Assembly: GCA_035498715.1 (NCBI GenBank)
Contig: DATJZV010000011.1
Location: forward strand, 1-32,559
DNA from: DASPSR01 sp035498715
GTDB lineage: Bacteria > Nitrospirota > UBA9217
DNA: 32,559 nt
Reading direction: 5' to 3'
Of the stretch, positions 1 through 6,806 are shown in pieces. The position numbers and the translations under genes were made by a program. The notes below the pieces were generated by a model. That model was not told where the DNA came from, did no database searches, and saw only the letters and a list, made by a program, of their open reading frames with translations. Each line of letters starts with the position of its first letter. The first letter of the stretch is position 1.

Positions 1-185
1 GGGGTGAAGTAGACAAATCCCGTATAGAGGCCGTAAATCTCGGACGACCGTTCCTGCGTGAACTGCAGGTGCTTGATCATGTAGTAGACCAGCAAAGACC
101 GCATCCCATAGTAGGAAAACCTCTCCCACATTTCTGTAAAAAAGAGGACATACAATCCAGAGGGATGTCTCCGGCTTTTGGTCAT
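1..185 (-). CDS. POT/PTR2-family proton-dependent oligopeptide transporter, N-terminal part (cut by window edge)
   Basis: The minus-strand frame from the ATG at 185 runs open off the left edge and gives about 61 residues. They begin with a short basic stretch, then HPSGLYVLFFTEMWERFSYY and GMRSLLVYYM. The pattern HPxGLYxLFFTEMWERFSYYGMR is the hallmark of the first membrane helix of POT (PTR2) transporters, including the conserved ExxER proton-coupling motif (EMWER here). These inner-membrane proteins import di- and tripeptides with protons. An in-frame TAG lies a few codons upstream, so the ATG is the only start available; no strong ribosome binding site precedes it. Only the start of the gene is visible, so completeness and substrate cannot be judged. 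Identification at family level is firm. Confidence 0.88.
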   Translation of the reverse strand, partial: MTKSRRHPSGLYVLFFTEMWERFSYYGMRSLLVYYMIKHLQFTQERSSEIYGLYTGFVYFT

Positions 186-350
186 GTTCGCTGTTATGGC
201 TAGCACGTCACGCATCTATCGTCCGGGTAATCAGTAAGTGTGGAAAGAAAGTATGCCGCGAATCTCAGGATACACAGGAAATCTTTAATTTCTGGTATTA
301 AACCGAAATATCTTTAGCATTACTCCGCGATCTTCATGCCCTCCTGTCCC

Positions 351-734
351 TTAACCTATTTCGCTTTCCTTGGGCGGTATGATGCAGAGGAAACCGAGGG
401 GTTCATCGCCGAGGGTATGCAATTGGTGCTCCTCGTTCGGGCTGATATATACTGCATCGCGAGGCCCGACCTCGACTTCCTTGTTCCCGAGCAGCACGCG
501 CGCCCTGCCGTGGAGGATAAAGACACCATGGTCGTGAGGGTGTTTCTCACGCGCGCTCCAGCCTCCCGGCTCGACCCTGAAGTAACGGACAATGAACTGT
601 TGAGCGCCGTCAGCCCTGCCGATCAGGACTTTGCCATCGGCGCCCTTGGTATTCGATTTGATATAACCCCGCGGGATTGCGCCTTCCCAGTTGAAGTTCC
701 CGTCTTCTCCCGTGAAGCGGTGAACCACACTCAT
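351..734 (-). CDS. Small single-domain cupin protein
   Basis: The product has 127 residues. The ATG at 734 is chosen because a perfect GGAGGTGG lies just upstream; a longer frame would bury it. The fold is a single cupin: residues 45-60 form the strand before the first motif, then H65, H67 and H69 (KHPHDHGVF), G76 (LHGRARV) and a second motif with H103 (NEEHQLH). These histidines suggest a metal site. Single-domain cupins of this kind may be enzymes, sensors or metal-dependent stabilising proteins, and nothing here fixes the substrate. It lies 54 bp downstream of the Cys-cluster protein gene and may be co-transcribed with it. Fold assignment is good; the function is unknown. Confidence 0.82.
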   Translation of the reverse strand: MSVVHRFTGEDGNFNWEGAIPRGYIKSNTKGADGKVLIGRADGAQQFIVRYFRVEPGGWSAREKHPHDHGVFILHGRARVLLGNKEVEVGPRDAVYISPNEEHQLHTLGDEPLGFLCIIPPKESEIG

Positions 735-788
735 GATTCCACCTCCGAAGTTTAATGATAAGGACACACGGATGACCCGAGGATGTCC

Positions 789-1421
789 TTAACGCCGGGG
801 GACCAGCAGCGTGCGCCGGTCCCCGTTCTCCGCCGCGCGCTTCACCTGGGTCCCGCATCCCTCCCCGTACACCAGCTCGATTGCCTCAACAAAGCCGGGG
901 CTCATAGTGCGCGAACCCGGTGTTTTCCGTATATTGCAGTTGAACAGATAAGCATCGTTTATCATGGCGAGGACCTCATCGCCTTCCGAGAAGTGCATGG
1001 GCCAGAGGAGGCAGACCTTAGGTTTCACCTGCTCCAGGGGCAAGCCGAGCCTCTTTGCGGCGGTGTGCAGGGAGCAGTGGAGCCGATGATGGGACCAGTA
1101 GGCGAAGAGGCAGAGACCGTCCTCGGTCGTGTCGATGGAAAATAGCCCGGGTTCCTCTTCCTCGAAAACGTTGTCGTATCCCCGTATGGTGAGGAGATGG
1201 GGGCAGAGCCTGGCAGCTTCGGGCAGGACCTTGATGATCCTTTTCAGCTCCGCCGTGGTCACGCAAACCTCGTACGACGAGCAGCAGCATCGCTCGCCCC
1301 TGGCGCAGCCGTTGCAATTGTTCTCGAATGACAGGAGCGACTCGACGTCGACCTCTACGCTGCTGCGTTGATGCTGCGGTAATCTCTGATGGCGGCGATT
1401 TTCAGGTTTTTTCGATCGCAT
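789..1421 (-). CDS. Cysteine-cluster protein, YkgJ/DUF3109-like (putative Zn/Fe-chelating)
   Basis: The product has 210 residues. Residues 36-53 hold a dense cluster (C36, C39, C45, C46, C47, C53) reading NCNGCARGERCCCSSYEVC, with further cysteines at 74, 104, 116, 137, 162 and 189. This arrangement resembles the YkgJ-type (CxxCxxxCC) zinc/iron-chelating families, whose biochemical role is poorly known. The first ~20 residues are basic and Gln-rich and do not look conserved. The ribosome binding site is weak (AAAGG very close to the ATG), so the start is uncertain. There is no signal peptide or membrane segment, so it is probably cytoplasmic. It sits between the putative selenoprotein oxidoreductase and the cupin; whether it binds a metal or Fe-S cluster is inference. 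Confidence 0.75.
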   Translation of the reverse strand: MRSKKPENRRHQRLPQHQRSSVEVDVESLLSFENNCNGCARGERCCCSSYEVCVTTAELKRIIKVLPEAARLCPHLLTIRGYDNVFEEEEPGLFSIDTTEDGLCLFAYWSHHRLHCSLHTAAKRLGLPLEQVKPKVCLLWPMHFSEGDEVLAMINDAYLFNCNIRKTPGSRTMSPGFVEAIELVYGEGCGTQVKRAAENGDRRTLLVPRR

Positions 1422-1514
1422 AGGCCTTTAAAGAAAGATCGTGGGATGGGTAATAGACATAAATTCAAGTCGCAGGTTCTGACGATAAACGTTCGCACGG
1501 TATATACTGTGAAA

Positions 1515-2108
1515 TCAGGCGGAACGGAGGGCCTTCCGGAACACCTCGAGGGGCTGAGCGCCAACCACGGATTTTTTGTCTCCGATAAAGAACGTCGGCA
1601 CGCCGGTTACAACCCGAACAACCGCTTCCTCCTTTGCCGCTTCGAGCTTGGGAATGTACTTCCCGACTTTCAGAGCCTGCTTCATTGCCCCGGCATCAAG
1701 ACCCGATTCACGAGCGATCAGCGCAAGGACGTCGATATCTCCAATGTCCATTCCGTGGGAAAAGTACGCTGCGAACAGAGCGGTATGGAATGGATGGAAC
1801 TGATCTTGTTCACGGGCAAATTCAGCGGCCTGGAGGGCCAGGTGGGAATTAGACAGAATGGGCCGGTCAGCGAAGGTGATCCCGAACGGCGCACCCATGC
1901 TCCGAAGGTTCTCCATGATTCGTTTGATGTCCTCCGGACGGAAACGCTTTGCCATGGGGGTCCCCTCGGGGGGCGTTTCCGGATGGATCTCCACGCCCCG
2001 CCAATCTACCTGAAGGTCGAACTCCTGCTTCAGTTTTTCGACGATGCCTTCGCCGATGTAGCAGAAGGGTCATATATAATCGGAAAAGACCTGCATTATT
2101 ATGGACAT
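1515..2108 (-). CDS. DsbA/FrnE-family thiol oxidoreductase, probable selenoprotein (UGA = Sec13, UPFC active site)
   Basis: Reading from the ATG at 2108 gives 197 residues if the in-frame TGA at 2070-2072 is decoded as selenocysteine. The N-terminus reads MSIIMQVFSDYI-U-PFCYIGEG, followed by the family segment VDWRGVEIHPETPPEG. The DsbA/FrnE (2-hydroxychromene isomerase-like) family has CPWC or CPFC exactly here, so U13 takes the place of the first catalytic Cys and C16 is the partner. The cis-proline loop (GVPTF, P171) is intact, and the frame is continuous on both sides of the TGA without any indel. A GAGG ribosome binding site lies 8 nt before the ATG. A bSECIS-like hairpin follows the TGA. 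Ignoring recoding, a caller finds only a 159-residue product beginning at a GTG (1994) without the active site. The family catalyses thiol-disulfide exchange; the substrate is unknown. Confidence 0.85.
2038..2056 (-). promoter_or_regulatory. Putative bacterial SECIS element downstream of the UGA codon
   Basis: On the mRNA strand UCGGCGA (2056-2050) pairs with UCGUCGA (2044-2038), seven pairs including one G-U, closing a five-base loop AGGCA (2049-2045). The loop starts 20 nt after the UGA at 2072-2070 and carries a G in its second position. The consensus for bacterial SECIS elements is a short stem-loop about 16-37 nt after the UGA with a G in the first two loop positions; the E. coli fdhF loop also begins AGG. 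A competing hairpin (CCUUC at 2068-2064 with GAAGG at 2051-2047) is possible but weaker. Confidence 0.72.
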
Positions 2109-2386
2109 GAGAGCGACCTCGTTTTTTCGGCAACTGAAATGTCAAATAAATAATAACACATTACCATCACTTTTGAAAGGCATGAACTGCCTCTATCCCG
2201 ACAAGGAGTGTCACTGACAAGAATGAATTGGGAAGGACTAGCGGGTCGAAAAGTCCAGAAATACTGATAACTCTACTCTAAGCGTTGCGAAAAATCTTGC
2301 GCTTCGGGATACATGAGGTCCTTCGCTTCTTACCCCGCATGTTTCCCAATTCTGCCTTCTTCTCGCCTCACTGGCTTAGTCAGCGT

Positions 2387-2716
2387 TCAGACCTTTTCCC
2401 GGAGAGAGCGGGAGCCCTTCACGAAACATACACCTTCGGGCAGCTTGCAGTTGCCGGCCTTTTTTTGGCCCGCGGGACTAGCAGCATTGGCAAGACCTTC
2501 GAGGCAGTTGCGGGTATCGGCCAGGAGCGCTACGACCTCCGAGGAAAGGCTGCGAAGCTCGGTTGCGTACTCGGCATCGAACTGCTTAAGCGCTTCCCGG
2601 GTATTGTTCAGTGTGTTGTTCCATGCGCTGCACTGACCGCAAAAGAGATCACGCTGCTGCTTCGTCAGCACCCCGACCAGATAGTGATATGCACGGACCT
2701 GGGTTAAAAGATCCAT
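2387..2716 (-). CDS. Unrecognised small protein with several cysteines
   Basis: The product has 109 residues and is not similar to any family I recognise. A strong ribosome binding site (GAGGTGAGAA directly before the ATG) and a near-consensus promoter 60-90 bp upstream support it as a real, separately transcribed gene. Five cysteines occur, including FCGQC (C26, C29), C71 and two in the C-terminal part. The middle (about 30-75) is predicted helical, rich in Leu, Ala and Glu, and there is no signal peptide or membrane helix. The stop is a TGA; reading through it adds only 18 non-descript residues, so it is taken as a true stop. A redox or metal-binding role is possible but is not shown. Confidence 0.62.
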   Translation of the reverse strand: MDLLTQVRAYHYLVGVLTKQQRDLFCGQCSAWNNTLNNTREALKQFDAEYATELRSLSSEVVALLADTRNCLEGLANAASPAGQKKAGNCKLPEGVCFVKGSRSLREKV

Positions 2717-2775
2717 TTCTCACCTCGCCTGTTACTTGATACTTCTATTATTAACTTCGTGCTTGCTTGGTTCCG

Positions 2776-2805
2776 ATATTACTCCAGAAGGAATGGAGGT
2801 GTCAA
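2776..2805 (-). promoter_or_regulatory. Sigma-70-type promoter for the 2387-2716 gene, with dyad in the spacer
   Basis: On the minus strand TTGACA (2805-2800) and TAATAT (2781-2776) are 18 bp apart, a full -35 and a 5/6 -10 match. The spacer contains an inverted repeat, CTCCA-N7-TGGAG (2798-2782), which could bind a regulator such as a MerR-type protein. The transcript would start about 50 nt before the ATG at 2716. Confidence 0.68.
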
Positions 2806-2889
2806 TGAAAAGAACGAACGACCCGCCGCATGGCAATCCATAAAGACAATTCTTCACCAGATCAAATGATCGGGGCAGGTCACTCTCAG

Positions 2890-3543
2890 CTATCTTAGGG
2901 ATGTCTTCTTCTCGTGTGCTGCTTTTACTCCGAGATATATCCCCTGGCTTACTCCCATCAATATCAACATTCCACCTGAAATTTCCGGGAGACTGGGCCT
3001 ACCTGCAAGACACCCCTTCCAGAATATGACCATGTGGGTCACGAGAATAACCATTGTCCAGATAAACATCTGGGTGCGTGGCAGGTCGAGAGTTCCGCTG
3101 GCATCAAGAAATATATCACTGAAAAAGACAGGCTGTTCTGCAGGTTTCGCAAGCTTCAGCTTTTCAATATCCGTCAGGGCGGTCGAGATGACGGTTGTTG
3201 TGCCGTTGATAGCCATCAGGATCGCGAGGTTTTCCGGGACGATGGGAAAGGTAAGGGTAGCGAATGCTGCCTGGGCGAAGGCGATGACCACCCAGACTGT
3301 CCAGACGTATATTTGAAATCGCGAAAGACTATACCGGTTGTCTTCGCTGGTCACGATAAGATCAAACAATTTCAATTTTTGCTCTCGCTCTTTATTAGCC
3401 CTCGAAATGAGGTATCTTTGCAATCCCACGAGGAACATGAGTGCGACAAGAGCTCCTAACCATCCTCGTGTCTCTCCTGATTGAATATTCGCTATACCAT
3501 AGGCAAAGAACATCACGAGAATCACAAATGTCGCAATAAACAT
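2890..3543 (-). CDS. Multi-pass inner-membrane protein built of two repeated units, function unknown
   Basis: The product has 217 residues with hydrophobic segments near 2-20, 28-45, 76-98, 104-122, 156-177 and 188-207. Two similar units are visible. Unit 1 (61-120) runs from DLIVTSEDNRYSLSRFQIYV through W81, then NLAILMAINGTT. Unit 2 (143-205) runs from DIFLDASGTLDLPRTQMFIW, then GGMLILMGVSQG. Each has an acidic start, an S/D-L-x-R-x-Q motif opening a membrane helix with Trp-Thr, and a Leu-Met-Gly segment. Proteins with such SLSRxQxxxWT motifs are widespread, but I know of no function. The ribosome binding site (GGAGGG) is good. No operon partner is evident. Confidence 0.8.
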   Translation of the reverse strand: MFIATFVILVMFFAYGIANIQSGETRGWLGALVALMFLVGLQRYLISRANKEREQKLKLFDLIVTSEDNRYSLSRFQIYVWTVWVVIAFAQAAFATLTFPIVPENLAILMAINGTTTVISTALTDIEKLKLAKPAEQPVFFSDIFLDASGTLDLPRTQMFIWTMVILVTHMVIFWKGCLAGRPSLPEISGGMLILMGVSQGIYLGVKAAHEKKTSLR

Positions 3544-3650
3544 ATTCTACCCTCCGTAGTATAAGCAGGAGAAACCGTTGGATCTCCATCATGAGCTAGG
3601 AAACTGCGGGATGTGAAAGGAGAGATAACGCAGATAGCGGCTGGCTATCG

Positions 3651-4625
3651 CTATTTGTTCAAGAGCGCTGCCGCTTCCTTGGCGAAATAGGTGAGAATAA
3701 TGTCAGCGCCGGCGCGTTTCATGGCTATGAGCGACTCCATCATGGCGCGCTCACCGTCGAGCCAGCCGAGCTGTGCCGCGGCCTTGATCATGGAGAACTC
3801 GCCGCTCACGTTGTAGGCGGCCACGGGCAGATTGAACTGCTGCTTGACCTGATAGATGATGTCGAGATATGCGAGGGCCGGCTTTACCATAACGATGTCC
3901 GCGCCTTCGTCAATGTCCAAAGCGACCTCGCGCAGGGCCTCGCGGCTGTTCGGAGCGTCCATCTGGTACGAGCGGCGGTCGCCGAACTGCGGCGTTGATT
4001 CAGCTGCTTCGCGGAACGGGCCGTAGAAGCTCGAAGCGTACTTCGCGGCGTAGGACATGATCGGAACATCGTGAAAGCCTTCACTGTCGAGGGTGTGGCG
4101 TATGGCGCCGACCCGGCCGTCCATCATGTCAGATGGCGCTACCATGTCCGCGCCCGCCTTTGCATGGGAGAGCGATTCCCTGGCTAGGAGTTCGAGCGTG
4201 GCGTCGTTCTGGACCTTGCCGTTCTTGATCACGCCGCAGTGGCCGTGGCTCGTGTACTCGCAGAGACAGACGTCGGTGATCACGATAAGCTCGGGCGTTT
4301 TGTTCTTGATGGCCTTGATCGCGTGCTGGACAATACCTTCGTCGGAGTATGCCTCGCTGCCGACCTCGTCCTTGTGCTCCGGGATGCCGAAAAGAAGGAC
4401 AGCAGGGATGCCGAGACCCATGACCTCTTCGCAGTCTTTCACGATATTGTCGATGGACTGCTGGAAGTTCCCGGGCATGGAGCTGATCTCTTTTTTCACT
4501 CCCTTGCCGTGGGTAACGAAGAGCGGATAGATGAAATCATCGGGAGAGAGCTTCGTCTCCCTCACCATGCGCCGTATGTTCTCGTTGGACCGCAGCCTCC
4601 TCGGCCGGTATAAGGGCTCGAACAT
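3651..4625 (-). CDS. hemB: Delta-aminolevulinic acid dehydratase (porphobilinogen synthase)
   Basis: This enzyme condenses two 5-aminolevulinate molecules to porphobilinogen in the cytoplasm, the first common step after ALA. The product has 324 residues from the ATG at 4625, chosen because AGGAG lies 7 nt upstream; an upstream ATG at 4673 would add 16 poorly fitting residues. The two Schiff-base lysines are K195 (SYAAKY) and K248 (MVKPAL). The active-site zinc cysteines C120, C122 and C130 (VCLCEYTSHGHC) are all present, so it is the Zn-dependent type, not the Mg-only one. It is the last gene of the tetrapyrrole operon, separated from the HesB-like gene by 131 bp that contain a repeat. Confidence 0.97.
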   Translation of the reverse strand: MFEPLYRPRRLRSNENIRRMVRETKLSPDDFIYPLFVTHGKGVKKEISSMPGNFQQSIDNIVKDCEEVMGLGIPAVLLFGIPEHKDEVGSEAYSDEGIVQHAIKAIKNKTPELIVITDVCLCEYTSHGHCGVIKNGKVQNDATLELLARESLSHAKAGADMVAPSDMMDGRVGAIRHTLDSEGFHDVPIMSYAAKYASSFYGPFREAAESTPQFGDRRSYQMDAPNSREALREVALDIDEGADIVMVKPALAYLDIIYQVKQQFNLPVAAYNVSGEFSMIKAAAQLGWLDGERAMMESLIAMKRAGADIILTYFAKEAAALLNK

Positions 4626-4715
4626 GAAATCTCCTGGGAATATAATAAAAAGACCGTGGACGCTGATCTCCACAGAAAAAAAAGGTTACAAATCCTTGAG
4701 TTGAGGCGTCACGCT

Positions 4716-4749
4716 ATATCTGCGTTGATCTGAGAAAATCTGCGTCCCC
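4716..4749 (-). repeat. Intergenic ACGCAGAT-type repeat cluster
   Basis: On the minus strand the gap between the HesB-like gene and hemB carries ACGCAGAT twice, with a related CTCAGAT between them, at about 14 nt spacing. Similar direct repeats occur in intergenic DNA of many deltaproteobacterial-type genomes; whether this one is dispersed here cannot be seen from one window. Confidence 0.45.
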
Positions 4750-4756
4750 AAAGACC

Positions 4757-5131
4757 TTAACTGCAACCGCAGCCGCCGGACCCGCAGCCGCTGCTGCCCG
4801 GCCGGGTCTCCTCCGTGCCGCACCCGCAGCTTCCGCCTGAAGGTGCACCGTTCGGGAAGCCAAGGACAAATCCTTCGCCCCGCTCGTCGCTTACGAACCC
4901 GAGCTCGGCGCCCGCTATGGTTTTGGCGGTCGTCTCATCGACGAAGAGCTTGGCGCCGTTCTTTTCCACCACGGTATCGCCGTCGCCCGCCTTGTCATCG
5001 ATCATAATCTCGTAGGAAGGGCCGCAGCATCCGCCCCCGCCCGCCGACACGCGCAAGCCGTGGTTCGGCACTCCTTCCGCCTTGAGGATCTCCTTGATCT
5101 TGTCTGCCGCTACATCTGAAATGGTAATCAT
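4757..5131 (-). CDS. HesB/IscA-like A-type Fe-S protein with Cys-rich tail
   Basis: The product has 124 residues. The fold is that of HesB/IscA/ErpA carriers, which accept and deliver Fe-S clusters. The first cysteine motif is GGGGCCGPSYE (C35, C36) rather than the usual GGGCSG. The C-terminus carries C102 and C104 (SCGCG) and a Gly/Cys-rich extension with C116, C121 and C123. The CGPS variant is the one known from HesB-like selenoproteins, where a selenocysteine occupies this motif; here both positions are plain TGC/TGT-type cysteines. AAGGAG lies 6 nt before the ATG. It sits between cobA/hemD and hemB, 25 bp after the former. A role in Fe-S supply to tetrapyrrole or cytochrome enzymes is inferred from position only. 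Confidence 0.85.
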   Translation of the reverse strand: MITISDVAADKIKEILKAEGVPNHGLRVSAGGGGCCGPSYEIMIDDKAGDGDTVVEKNGAKLFVDETTAKTIAGAELGFVSDERGEGFVLGFPNGAPSGGSCGCGTEETRPGSSGCGSGGCGCS

Positions 5132-5156
5132 GAACTCTCCTTATCCTATGAAGCTC

Positions 5157-6686
5157 TCATTTTTTTTTGAAGAAATCCACCATCGCGTCAACGAACGCGG
5201 GTATGGTATATTCATTTGGCATGATGTCTGTCCTCATGCCGTACTCTTCCGCTGTCTTCGCCGTGACCGGCCCGATGCAGGCCACGACAACACCATCGAG
5301 TAATGATTTATACTCTTTTTGGCCAATTATTTCAATAAAATTATGCACCGTGGAAGAGCTGGTAAAGGTCACCGCTGCTATCTTCTTTTCCTGAAAAAGT
5401 TTCCTGACGCGGTCCGCGTCGCTCGTCGGTTTGACGTTTTCGTACGCTGTCGCGACCGTGACCTCCGCGCCGAGCTCTCTCAGCCTGTCCGGAATGATCT
5501 CGCGCGCCTTCTTTGCGCGGGGGATCAGGAATTTCTGCCCTTTCACGTTCGTGCCGCCCAGGGCTTCAAGCACGCCCTCCGCCTTGAACTCGGCCGGTAT
5601 CAGGTCAGCCCTGAGGCCGTGCTGTTCGACCGATTCCGCGGTTTTCGAGCCTACGGCGCAGATTTTCACGCCCTTGAGAAGCCTGATATCCCTGCCGCGG
5701 CCCCTGAGCCGCTCAAAAAAGAACCGGACGGCGTTCGCGCTCGTGAATATCACCCACTGGTACGACTCGATCGCGTCAATGGCATGGTCAAGCTCATCCC
5801 AGGTCGAAGGAGGGATAACGTCGATTGTCGGGAACTCGATGGCCGTCGCCCCCCGGTCGATGAGCATCTCAGCGAAGGCGCTTGCCTGGCCGCGCGACCG
5901 CGTTACGACCACCCGTTTTCCGAAGAGCGGCTTGGATTCGTACCAGTTGAGCTTCTCTCTAAGCCGCACCACCTCGCCTACGACGATAATGGCGGGCGGG
6001 CCAAGTTTTGCCTCCCTGACCTTGTGTACGATATCCGTGAGCGTGCCGGTCACCACGCGCTGGTCTGTGCGGGTCCCCCATTGGATGAGTGCCACAGGCG
6101 TTCCAGGATCACGGCCGTTCGAGACAAGATTATCGACAATATTCTGGAGGTTCTTCATTCCCATGAAAAACACCAGGGTCCCGATACCGGTCGCGATCCG
6201 GTCCCAATGCACCTTTGATTCTTCTTTGGTAGGATCTTCATGGCCGGTCACGAAGGCCACGCTTGCGGTATGTTCGCGGTGGGTGAGCGGGATGCCGGCA
6301 TAGGTAGGCACGGCTGTTGCTGCGGTCACTCCCGGCACGATCTCAAAGGGAATGTTGCTATCAACGAGCTCTTCGGCCTCCTCCCCTCCCCGGCCGAAGA
6401 TGAAAGGATCGCCTCCCTTGAGCCGGGCGACGGTCTTTCCTTCGCCTGCCTTCTTTACGATCAGCGCGTTGATCTCTTCCTGGGGAAGCGTGTGCCGACT
6501 CCCCTGCTTGCCCACGTAAATAAGCTCGGAGTCAGGTCTCCGGTGATCGAGGATCCGTTCATTTGCGAGATAGTCGTAGATGATCACGTCCGCCTTTTTC
6601 ACGCACTCCAGTCCCTTGACCGTGATCAAGCCCGGATCGCCGGGGCCGGCGCCGATTAAATATACTTTCCCGATTGATTGGCTCAT
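5157..6686 (-). CDS. cobA-hemD: Fused uroporphyrinogen-III C-methyltransferase / uroporphyrinogen-III synthase
   Basis: The product has 509 residues and two enzymes. Residues 1-245 are the SAM-dependent methyltransferase (SUMT, CobA) that makes precorrin-2, with the signatures GAGPGDPGLIT (12-22), LKGGDPFIFGRGGEE (89-103) and PGVTAATA (118-125). Residues from about 255 to the end are uroporphyrinogen-III synthase (HemD), beginning GKRVVVTRSRGQASAF, which closes and inverts the D ring of hydroxymethylbilane. The fusion is known from clostridia and Geobacter-like bacteria. It directs flux both to heme and to siroheme or corrinoids. The ribosome binding site is weak (AGAGATC). It follows hemC after 120 bp that contain a palindromic element. 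Confidence 0.95.
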   Translation of the reverse strand: MSQSIGKVYLIGAGPGDPGLITVKGLECVKKADVIIYDYLANERILDHRRPDSELIYVGKQGSRHTLPQEEINALIVKKAGEGKTVARLKGGDPFIFGRGGEEAEELVDSNIPFEIVPGVTAATAVPTYAGIPLTHREHTASVAFVTGHEDPTKEESKVHWDRIATGIGTLVFFMGMKNLQNIVDNLVSNGRDPGTPVALIQWGTRTDQRVVTGTLTDIVHKVREAKLGPPAIIVVGEVVRLREKLNWYESKPLFGKRVVVTRSRGQASAFAEMLIDRGATAIEFPTIDVIPPSTWDELDHAIDAIESYQWVIFTSANAVRFFFERLRGRGRDIRLLKGVKICAVGSKTAESVEQHGLRADLIPAEFKAEGVLEALGGTNVKGQKFLIPRAKKAREIIPDRLRELGAEVTVATAYENVKPTSDADRVRKLFQEKKIAAVTFTSSSTVHNFIEIIGQKEYKSLLDGVVVACIGPVTAKTAEEYGMRTDIMPNEYTIPAFVDAMVDFFKKK

Positions 6687-6705
6687 GATCTCTAAAATAA
6701 AATTA

Positions 6706-6784
6706 CCGCGAAGACGCCAGGCGCGCGAAGGGAAGAAAAATCCTCCCTCTGGGAAAAAACTTCGCGACCTTCGCGCCTCAGCGG
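6706..6784. repeat. Imperfect palindromic intergenic element
   Basis: Arms of about 25 nt (6706-6730 and 6760-6784) begin and end with CCGC...CGCGAAG and its complement, around a ~29 nt A-rich centre. The transcript could form a long imperfect hairpin between hemC and cobA/hemD. The shape is that of a dispersed REP-like element; it could attenuate or protect mRNA. Confidence 0.5.
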
Positions 6785-6806
6785 TTCGAAGATACTGGTT
6801 CGTTGA

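Noticed and set aside
320..337. Minus-strand 5-codon frame (MKIAE) with GGAGGG just after the cupin gene
   Set aside because: Too short to support; could be a regulatory peptide or the start of a lost gene, but there is no further evidence.
1515..2108. In-frame TGA as a pseudogene mutation or frameshift in the DsbA/FrnE-like gene
   Set aside because: The frame is continuous without indel, the codon falls exactly on the catalytic Cys position, a SECIS-like hairpin follows, and the rest of the protein shows no decay. A point mutation remains the only serious alternative.
2387..2389. TGA stop of the unrecognised Cys-containing protein as a second selenocysteine codon
   Set aside because: Read-through adds only 18 residues of no recognisable character, with no Cys partner motif, so an ordinary stop is more likely.
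2285..2707. Plus-strand 140-residue frame opposite the Cys-containing protein
   Set aside because: The minus-strand gene has a promoter and ribosome binding site; the plus frame has neither and looks like a shadow.
2805..2843. Plus-strand 12-codon frame (MKRTNDPPHGNP) after a strong GGAGG
   Set aside because: The GGAGG is the complement of the spacer dyad of the minus-strand promoter, the frame is tiny, and nothing coding follows.
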